From Chitinophagales bacterium (GTDB lineage: Bacteria; Bacteroidota; Bacteroidia; Chitinophagales; BACL12), in assembly GCA_014380545.1 (NCBI GenBank), contig JACMJP010000178.1, forward strand, positions 1 through 11,641: a stretch of 11,641 bases of DNA. Direction: 5' to 3'. Position numbers and translations under genes: made by a program. The notes beneath the pieces were generated by a model. The model saw only the letters and a list, made by a program, of their open reading frames with translations. It made no database searches and was not told where the DNA came from. Positions 6,877 to 11,641 of this stretch are shown one piece after another. Each line of letters opens with the position of its first letter. The stretch's first letter is position 1.

Positions 6877-8133
6877 CTACTGCAATGGTTCCGGTGACGA
6901 TGATGTTGCTAAAGAAATATACAGGGCATTAAACAAAGTAAAGAAAATTACACCGCTTTGAGTTTCCAGCATGGACTCAGTAAGACAATTTAAAATGAAT
7001 AAAAGCAGGAAAAAGAAATAAGGATATTGCATGCGCTTCAGTGCAAAACGGATTTGATATACATAAATAATTATGAAATAAAGTAATCCACCTATCCCAC
7101 ACATTATCCAGATCTGCAGAAATTGATTGTGTGCATTGTATTTTTCTGCCACACCTTTAGTGAATCCATCTTTTTGATACCAGGAAATTAAGGCATCCGT
7201 ATCATCACCATTACCAATACCCTGCAGCCAGAATGTTTCTGTATTATTAAATATTGTATGCCATATCTGATCCCTCAGGTTTGCACTGTTCTCAGGGTTT
7301 GCATTTTTATAAATAAACAATGTTTCAAAACGTTCACGGGTTGTTGGCAATGAGAGTAGTAAAATAAAACCAAGTACATTCACAAGAATGCAGGTAATTA
7401 CCGCAAATTTTAATTTTTCATATTTTTTACCCCAATATATATAAGCGCAGTTAGCAAATAATAATGTAACTATAAGTGCTGTTCTTGCAGTAAGCAATAA
7501 AAGAAAAAATAAAAACCAGGCACAAATACACAGCAAAAATATTTTCCTGCCATTAGAAAGTGTTTTATATTTTGTAATGATATAATGTGTGATACAAATT
7601 ATGGAAAAGCTGATATACATACCGAGATAAGCAGGATGCATTCCACTGAATGCTACAAGCTCCTTATAATAAAACGTATTTTCATGATGAAGGAAATAAT
7701 TATTTAGTGCAAGAACAACCGCAGATATACTCATAATGCAACAGGAAATAACAAAAAGCGTAATGAGTGTTCCAATTAATTTTCTGTGTAAACCCTTTAC
7801 AAAACCCATGATAAGCGGGATCAATAACAGCGATAATTTTATCTGCAGATCTATTTTTGCTGCGGCTTTGTTCTCTGAAATGTAATATGCATAAATAAAG
7901 ATGAGATAAACACTTGCTGAAATTAAAAATGGTTTCATTCCCATAAAGAATGTTCTCCGGTTTAAGATCATAATTAATATACCCAAACATCCCGCAAAAA
8001 AGAGCGGTATGAAAGAAAGTGTTTTATGAAAAGGTAACACAAGCACAGCAGCGCATAAAAGAATAAAATACGCATCATGCAGAAGCGTTTGCCGTAACGA
8101 TCTGTATTGCTTAAATGAGCGGATACTTTCCAA
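6877..8133 (-). CDS. O-antigen ligase / Wzy_C-family membrane protein
   Basis: A 418-residue multi-pass inner-membrane protein with roughly ten hydrophobic segments between 21 and 410 and a large periplasmic loop at about 265-340. This is the layout of WaaL O-antigen ligases, Wzy polymerases and O-oligosaccharyltransferases. Visible family landmarks are GMHPAYLGMY (164-173), LTART with Arg217, NLRDQIW (285-291), GIGNGD (305-310), AHNQFLQIW with His335, and ESMLETQSGVIFF near the end. It probably moves a polyprenyl-linked glycan to an acceptor or polymerises it; the three activities cannot be told apart by sequence alone. The start is TTG at 8133 because no in-frame ATG precedes the first membrane segment. 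It lies 6 bp after, and in the same frame as, the upstream transferase stop, so the two form an operon. No hairpin follows the TAG stop. Confidence 0.85.
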   Translation of the reverse strand: MESIRSFKQYRSLRQTLLHDAYFILLCAAVLVLPFHKTLSFIPLFFAGCLGILIMILNRRTFFMGMKPFLISASVYLIFIYAYYISENKAAAKIDLQIKLSLLLIPLIMGFVKGLHRKLIGTLITLFVISCCIMSISAVVLALNNYFLHHENTFYYKELVAFSGMHPAYLGMYISFSIICITHYIITKYKTLSNGRKIFLLCICAWFLFFLLLLTARTALIVTLLFANCAYIYWGKKYEKLKFAVITCILVNVLGFILLLSLPTTRERFETLFIYKNANPENSANLRDQIWHTIFNNTETFWLQGIGNGDDTDALISWYQKDGFTKGVAEKYNAHNQFLQIWIMCGIGGLLYFIIIYVYQIRFALKRMQYPYFFFLLLFILNCLTESMLETQSGVIFFTLFNALYISLATSSSPEPLQ

Positions 8134-8139
8134 AATTTG

Positions 8140-9561
8140 TCAGATGCCTTTAAATTTTAATACAACACCAATAGTACGCAATAGTATTCTTAAATCTAAG
8201 AAAAATGAGCGGTGTTTTATATAATACAGATCATATTGCAATTTAATAAGTGCGTCGTCGGGGACAGAAGCATATTTATAATTTACCTGTGCCCATCCGG
8301 TTAGTCCGGGTTTAATAATATTCCTGATACGGAAAAAAGGGATCACCTGTAATAATTCATTTATAAATATTTCCCTTTCGGGTCTTGGCCCCATTAAATT
8401 CATTTCGCCTTTCAGGATATTTAAACATTGTGGCAGTTCATCCAGTCTTGTGCGGCGCAATATTTTTCCGGGTTTTGTTATGCGCTTGTCATTGGTTGTG
8501 GCAAACTGTGGCCCTGAATGTTTTTCTGCATCCACTATCATAGTACGGAATTTCAGAATAATAAATTTCTTTCCGTTTTTGCCAACTCTTTCCTGCACAT
8601 AAAATAAAGGACCCCTGCTGAAAAATAAATTCCCGATAAACACAAACGGCAGAATAACAATAAAAAAAACACATGCAAGCAATGCAAAAATGATATTTAC
8701 AAACCTGTTCACTATTTGATATAACCTGTTTGAATGAATAATATTATATGGGTTTGCAAGATAATAATCCTTTTCTTTTTGTTTTACCATCACCCTGCCT
8801 GTTTGTGTTTCATAAACATCTGTTGCATACATAGTGTGTATGCCTGCATTTTCACATTCAATAATGTTTGCGTACAATACACTGTTTAAACTTTCCTGCT
8901 CGGGTATGGCAATTATTATTTCATCTAACTTTAATCTTATTGCATATTTTAAAAGCATATCTCCTTTAGCAAGCACGGTGAGATCATCATATACTTTCCG
9001 CAATTTTTTTTCATCATCATCAATAAATCCAAAGATCTTATAACCTGTGTTATGATATACCCTTTCATTATGCACCAGTGTTTTTGCAATTTCCCTTCCT
9101 ATCCATCCTGCACCCACAATAACTGCTTTTTTTATAAGTATTGGATGCTGAAAAAACTTTGCATATACGAGACGCCAGATAATTAACAAAGCAACCATGT
9201 TAAATATGAGCACAAATGCGGGCAGCCTGTGTAAAGGAAATGTTGGCGACAGAAATGGAATAAATAAATAACTTACACCTGTAAGTACTGCAGTTATGAC
9301 TGTATTTTTTATGATCTCTGCTGTTTTATTTACATTTGAAAGCCTGTATAAATTAAACGCATACGCATATATATACCACAATACCACAATTAAAACTATC
9401 CAGATAATATTATCATAAACCGAATAGTTTGAAGACAAAGCAGTATGATGAAAAAAACGCAGGTATAAAAACAGCGCAACTAATATCAGTATGGTATCTA
9501 CACCAATTAAAATAGATTTGCGCAGCACATACCTGTAGTCATATTTTGATGGTGCAGCCAA
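8140..9561 (-). CDS. Polyprenyl glycosylphosphotransferase (initiating sugar transferase)
   Basis: A 473-residue membrane enzyme that should start surface glycan synthesis by transferring a sugar-1-phosphate from a nucleotide sugar to undecaprenyl phosphate. About four N-terminal membrane helices (17-135) are followed by a CoA_binding_3-type Rossmann region (AVIVGAGWIGREIAK, 146-160; GFIDDD near 178). Another hydrophobic segment (286-312) leads into the bacterial sugar-transferase domain: KFRTM (337-341) with Asp344, RRTRLDELPQCLNILKGE (369-386) with the Asp-Glu pair 374-375, NLMGPRPER (388-396), and KPGLTGWAQVNY (417-428). Length and order fit the WbaP/WcaJ-like exopolysaccharide class. The sugar is unknown. 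The start is TTG at 9561; no in-frame ATG lies near. A full promoter match sits just upstream (9579-9606). The ligase gene follows after 6 bp. Confidence 0.93.
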   Translation of the reverse strand: MAAPSKYDYRYVLRKSILIGVDTILILVALFLYLRFFHHTALSSNYSVYDNIIWIVLIVVLWYIYAYAFNLYRLSNVNKTAEIIKNTVITAVLTGVSYLFIPFLSPTFPLHRLPAFVLIFNMVALLIIWRLVYAKFFQHPILIKKAVIVGAGWIGREIAKTLVHNERVYHNTGYKIFGFIDDDEKKLRKVYDDLTVLAKGDMLLKYAIRLKLDEIIIAIPEQESLNSVLYANIIECENAGIHTMYATDVYETQTGRVMVKQKEKDYYLANPYNIIHSNRLYQIVNRFVNIIFALLACVFFIVILPFVFIGNLFFSRGPLFYVQERVGKNGKKFIILKFRTMIVDAEKHSGPQFATTNDKRITKPGKILRRTRLDELPQCLNILKGEMNLMGPRPEREIFINELLQVIPFFRIRNIIKPGLTGWAQVNYKYASVPDDALIKLQYDLYYIKHRSFFLDLRILLRTIGVVLKFKGI

Positions 9562-9578
9562 CAGTTATTTTATTGCTG

Positions 9579-9606
9579 CAAAAATACACTTTCAAATTGA
9601 AGGCAA
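9579..9606 (-). promoter_or_regulatory. Candidate promoter of the transferase-ligase operon
   Basis: On the minus strand TTG (9606-9604) is followed after 17 bp by TATTTTTG (9586-9579). This matches the Bacteroidota TTG / TAnnTTTG promoter with spacing inside the reported 17-23 bp range. The expected transcript start near 9573 leaves a leader of only about 12 bases before the TTG start codon at 9561, which supports that start being close to the true N-terminus. Confidence 0.6.
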
Positions 9607-9731
9607 TGTTTCAGAATAACGAGGCAGGTGTGAAGAGTATGTGTAAACAAATTTTCTCATATTTTCCTTTTATGCGCAACATAAAATGCCCGGAAAGTTT
9701 AAATATGCATGAAAAAAATCCTTTCAGTGTT

Positions 9732-9739
9732 TAATTTTG
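9732..9739 (+). promoter_or_regulatory. Candidate -7 promoter element for the DUF2911 gene
   Basis: TAATTTTG matches TAnnTTTG exactly and ends 17 bp before the ATG at 9757. I found no TTG at the usual upstream distance, so the -33 half is missing or weak. The rest of the 195-bp divergent intergenic region (9562-9756) shows no convincing gene or repeat. Confidence 0.5.
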
Positions 9740-9756
9740 CAATAAAATAAATAAGT

Positions 9757-10614
9757 ATGAATAGGATAAAATTAACACTTTTACTTTTCGCCTTCATCGG
9801 CATACACACAAATATATCTTTAGCACAGGAAGCTGATCTTCCCCAGCCAAGCCCGGGTGCAACGATAGTTCAGAACTTTGGCCTGGTAGAATCCACTGTC
9901 TCTTACTCAAGACCTTCCATGAAAGGAAGGAAGATTTTTGGCGCTTTGGTGCCCTATGGTGAAATGTGGAGAACCGGCGCAAATAAATGTGTGAATATAA
10001 AGTTTGACAAGGATGTGAATATTAATAACCAGAAAGTGCCTGCCGGAACCTATTCATTATTTACTATTCCAAATCAAAATGAATGGACAATTGTAATTAA
10101 TAAAAATACAGAGCACTGGGGAACGGGCACTTACAAGCTGGAAGAAGACTTAATGCGCTTTAATGTAAAGCCTGTTACTATTCCGGCAACAGAATCTTTT
10201 ACAATTGATTTTGCAAATATTAAACAGAACAGCGCAACAATGCAATTATATTGGGAAACTACAAAAGTGAGTTTTGATATTGTAAATGATTATATGGAAG
10301 AGGCAATGGCGAATATTAAAACCTCCATTGAAGCAACGCAAAATACACATGGCATTTATAATGATGCCGCAGAGTTTTATTTAGATAATAACCTGGATGC
10401 AAAACAGGCATTGGAGTGGGCAAAAAAATCAGTTGAAATAAAAGAGCGGTATTGGAATATAGCAACTTATTCAAGGGCACTGGCTGCAAACGGAATGTAT
10501 AAAGAAGCTGTAGCAAATGCGGAAAAATCTTTAAAGCTTGCTGAAGAAGCAAAAAATATGGGCATGGTAGATGGAATTAAAAGGAATATTGAAGACTGGA
10601 AGAAGATGATGTAA
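9757..10614 (+). CDS. DUF2911 family secreted protein with TPR-like C-terminus
   Basis: A 285-residue exported protein. The signal peptide covers residues 1-23 (cleavage SLA|QE). Residues about 27-175 match the DUF2911 family as I know it: SPGATIVQNFG, VSYSRPSMKGRKIFG (48-62), LVPYGEMWRTGANK (64-77), then a beta-rich stretch with VPAGTYSLFTIP (94-105) and WTIVINK. Residues about 203-275 form amphipathic helix pairs with TPR spacing (ALEWAKKSVEIKERYWN; YSRALAANGMYKEAVANAEKSL). DUF2911 has no assigned function; it is common in Bacteroidota, often as a lone exported protein, and the TPR part suggests protein contact. The ATG at 9757 follows an AT-rich leader and a TAnnTTTG element. It is the only clearly complete rightward gene here and is followed by its own terminator. 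Confidence 0.9.
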   Translation: MNRIKLTLLLFAFIGIHTNISLAQEADLPQPSPGATIVQNFGLVESTVSYSRPSMKGRKIFGALVPYGEMWRTGANKCVNIKFDKDVNINNQKVPAGTYSLFTIPNQNEWTIVINKNTEHWGTGTYKLEEDLMRFNVKPVTIPATESFTIDFANIKQNSATMQLYWETTKVSFDIVNDYMEEAMANIKTSIEATQNTHGIYNDAAEFYLDNNLDAKQALEWAKKSVEIKERYWNIATYSRALAANGMYKEAVANAEKSLKLAEEAKNMGMVDGIKRNIEDWKKMM

Positions 10615-10633
10615 CGAATTAATTTTATTTTAT

Positions 10634-10670
10634 AAAAGGGTTGTCTCATATTTTGAAACACCCCTTTTTT
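10634..10670 (+). terminator. Intrinsic terminator after the DUF2911 gene
   Basis: AAAAGGG plus TGT (10634-10644) pairs with ACA plus CCCCTTTT (10658-10668), with one mismatch inside the stem and a loop of about 13 bases. Six T follow the CCCC. It begins 20 bp after the stop codon at 10614. The opposite strand has only a broken T run, so activity should be mainly rightward. Confidence 0.75.
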
Positions 10671-10705
10671 ATTTTGCATGACTTACATCAGAAAATAATT
10701 TAATA

Positions 10706-10735
10706 CAAAAACTGGGATAAATACATAATAACCCC
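10706..10735 (-). terminator. Weak candidate terminator after the VOC gene
   Basis: On the minus strand GGGGT (10735-10731) can pair with ATCCC (10718-10714), including one G-U pair, around a 12-base AT-rich loop, followed by AG and five T (10711-10707). It lies about 27 bp after the VOC stop codon. The stem is short, so this is only a candidate. Confidence 0.3.
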
Positions 10736-10761
10736 GTACAGAAAAAATACTATTATCAAAC

Positions 10762-11277
10762 TCACATGTTTCCGCTTTTCATCATCTGAACGGCCTTTTC
10801 ACCTTCTTCAGTAATACCCATTATTTCTGTAAAAACGCCAGTGTCTTTAGATGTATCGAAAAAAACAATCCTGGCGATTGGGTGATTAACGCTGGTTATT
10901 ACCTGGAATCCTTTATCTGCCATTTCTGAAATGATTTTGTCAAGCTTGGCAACAGGTATACTATAAGCAATATGCTGCACACCTCCGCCGGGATTTTTAT
11001 CAAGATAATCCTGAAATATACTGCATCCTGAAAGGGGTTGAATCAGTTCTATGAATGTTTCACCTGTGTAAGCTATGGTAACGAGGCTTTCAGCATCTGA
11101 CGGTTCTCCATAATGCGTCCCCTCAAATTCTTTTAAACGAATGATTTCAGCTTTGCTAAAATTATTTATGCCCATCGTTTCCCTGAAAATTTTTTCCGCA
11201 GCTTTAATATCTTTTACCACCCATGCAATTTGAGTGAATTGTAAGTCAGAAGAAGTTTTTGTCGCTATTGTGTCCAT
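10762..11277 (-). CDS. VOC-superfamily protein (glyoxalase / methylmalonyl-CoA epimerase-like)
   Basis: A 171-residue cytoplasmic protein with two beta-alpha-beta-beta-beta units, the VOC metalloenzyme fold. The first unit opens with FTQIAWVVKDIKAAEKIFRE (14-33) and ends with ETFIELIQP (73-81). The second has GGVQHIAYSIP (98-108), LDKIISEMADKGFQV (112-126) and FTEIMG (149-154). The four usual metal-ligand positions are read as Gln16, Glu77, His102 and Glu151. Methylmalonyl-CoA epimerase has His-Gln-His-Glu there, so this protein is more like the Glyoxalase_4 group, and its substrate is unknown. The start is ATG at 11277, 11 bp after the stop of the small lipoprotein-like ORF, so it is probably the third gene of the operon entering from the right edge. 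Confidence 0.85.
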   Translation of the reverse strand: MDTIATKTSSDLQFTQIAWVVKDIKAAEKIFRETMGINNFSKAEIIRLKEFEGTHYGEPSDAESLVTIAYTGETFIELIQPLSGCSIFQDYLDKNPGGGVQHIAYSIPVAKLDKIISEMADKGFQVITSVNHPIARIVFFDTSKDTGVFTEIMGITEEGEKAVQMMKSGNM

Positions 11278-11288
11278 TATAATTGTTG

Positions 11289-11510
11289 TTAGTGATTATC
11301 GGTGTTATTTCCGTTGTCTGAATAAAAGAAAATGCCGCCAATTCCTGTAACCTTTGGTGTTGTGTCGTTAGCTGAAACATTGTTTGTAGTTTCATTTTTT
11401 TGTTCTTCCATTTTATTTATTTTTTTATTTGTTTTATTTGTCGGGTTGCAACTTGTAAGAATTGTCCCGATAGCTATCGGGATCGAAATTGTTATTATTG
11501 ATCTGATCAT
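11289..11510 (-). CDS. Small lipoprotein-like ORF carrying a truncated VOC-domain start
   Basis: A 73-residue ORF. Residues 1-21 look like a lipoprotein signal peptide (ISIPIAIG, then LTSC with Cys21). A low-complexity linker rich in Asn, Lys and Thr spans 22-52. The C-terminus, KVTGIGGIFFYSDN (53-66), resembles the first beta strand of Bacteroidota VOC proteins, which commonly open this way, but the ORF stops seven residues later instead of continuing for more than 100. It therefore looks like the remnant of a VOC gene, possibly deleted against the VOC gene 11 bp downstream. Its ATG overlaps the stop of the preceding gene (ATGA), which favours real translation. An internal ATG at 11411, after an A-rich leader-like stretch, could be the ancestral start, in which case the signal peptide may be fortuitous. 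Function is unknown. Confidence 0.5.
   Translation of the reverse strand: MIRSIITISIPIAIGTILTSCNPTNKTNKKINKMEEQKNETTNNVSANDTTPKVTGIGGIFFYSDNGNNTDNH
11465..11482. repeat. 18-bp perfect palindrome
   Basis: TCCCGATAGCTATCGGGA is fully self-complementary. It lies inside the signal-peptide codons of the small lipoprotein-like ORF, where it encodes the IPIAIG region. There is no T tract beside it, so it does not look like a terminator. The ends, TCCCG and CGGGA, are shared with the terminator hairpins at 5832-5849 and 6380-6394. It may belong to a dispersed palindromic repeat family, which a genome-wide count would show. Confidence 0.7.
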
Positions 11511-11641
11511 TTTTCGAGAATGTTTTTCAAAGTTGACAAACTAATATCCATATCTTTCGCAAAATTTTTTTCTGCCATTGGTATCATTATATTCAAAGGA
11601 TATTTTAATGTACCTCCATTGATCAGGTTTACTTTGGTTTG
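11507..11641 (-). CDS. C-terminal part of a probable SRPBCC (polyketide cyclase-like) protein
   Basis: The minus strand is open from the window edge for 44 codons and ends with TGA at 11507-11509. The last residues include GGTLKYPLNIMIPM, then AKDMDISLSTLKNILEK. This resembles the closing strand and long C-terminal helix of SRPBCC/START-like proteins in Bacteroidota, which often end in a phrase like DFEKGLANLKxLxEK. The TGA overlaps the next ATG by four bases (ATGA), a sign of translational coupling to the small lipoprotein-like gene. The N-terminal part and the promoter lie outside the window. The family call rests on a short tail and is tentative. Confidence 0.5.
   Translation of the reverse strand, partial: QTKVNLINGGTLKYPLNIMIPMAEKNFAKDMDISLSTLKNILEK

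Noticed and set aside
9546..9734. A rightward 62-codon open frame in the divergent intergenic region.
   Set aside because: It overlaps the transferase start and the leftward promoter, and its product lacks recognisable structure. It ends inside the DUF2911 promoter element.
11332..11544. A rightward 70-codon hydrophobic open frame across the right-hand gene cluster.
   Set aside because: It is antisense to the ATGA-coupled genes. Its Phe/Val/Ile content is explained by the complement of an A-rich Asn/Lys linker.

Overview
The window comes from an AT-rich member of the Bacteroidota. Evidence: an adjacent SusC/SusD outer-membrane uptake pair, TAnnTTTG-type promoter motifs, A/T-rich translation starts without Shine-Dalgarno sequences, a DUF2911 protein, and Bacteroidota-style MltG and polysaccharide proteins. 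The protein wording suggests a Chitinophagales or Saprospirales relative, but that placement is inference only.

Layout. A possible C-terminal fragment of a rightward gene (1-105) ends at a strong two-way terminator (139-168). Leftward genes then run from 9561 down to 194. In transcription order these are a polyprenyl glycosylphosphotransferase (9561-8140) and an O-antigen ligase-type membrane protein (8133-6877), 6 bp apart. Two small secreted proteins with a TonB-C-terminus-like fold follow (6754-6410 and 6226-5879), each with its own hairpin terminator. Next are the endolytic transglycosylase MltG (5788-4748), a SusC-like TonB-dependent transporter (4624-1568) and its SusD-like lipoprotein (1558-194). 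A divergent promoter region (9562-9756) separates this block from a rightward DUF2911 gene with a TPR-like C-terminus (9757-10614). At the right edge a leftward cluster enters: the C-terminus of a probable SRPBCC protein (11641-11507), a small lipoprotein-like ORF carrying what looks like the first strand of a VOC domain (11510-11289, ATGA overlap with the preceding stop), and a complete VOC-family protein (11277-10762).

How the parts relate. Most genes act at the cell envelope: building surface glycan (transferase and ligase), cutting nascent peptidoglycan (MltG), and importing nutrients through SusC/SusD. No glycoside hydrolase, sigma/anti-sigma pair or hybrid two-component regulator lies beside SusC/SusD, so the substrate cannot be guessed. 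No stretch longer than 300 bp lacks a gene; the longest gap is 9562-9756. I see no tRNA, rRNA, CRISPR array, transposase or phage gene.

I do not see clear evidence for a new multi-gene system. The observations most worth checking are the truncated lipoprotein/VOC ORF with its 18-bp perfect palindrome, the pair of orphan TonB-C-like secreted proteins, the nested dyad just upstream of susC, and the in-frame TGA joining the glycan transferase and ligase reading frames.
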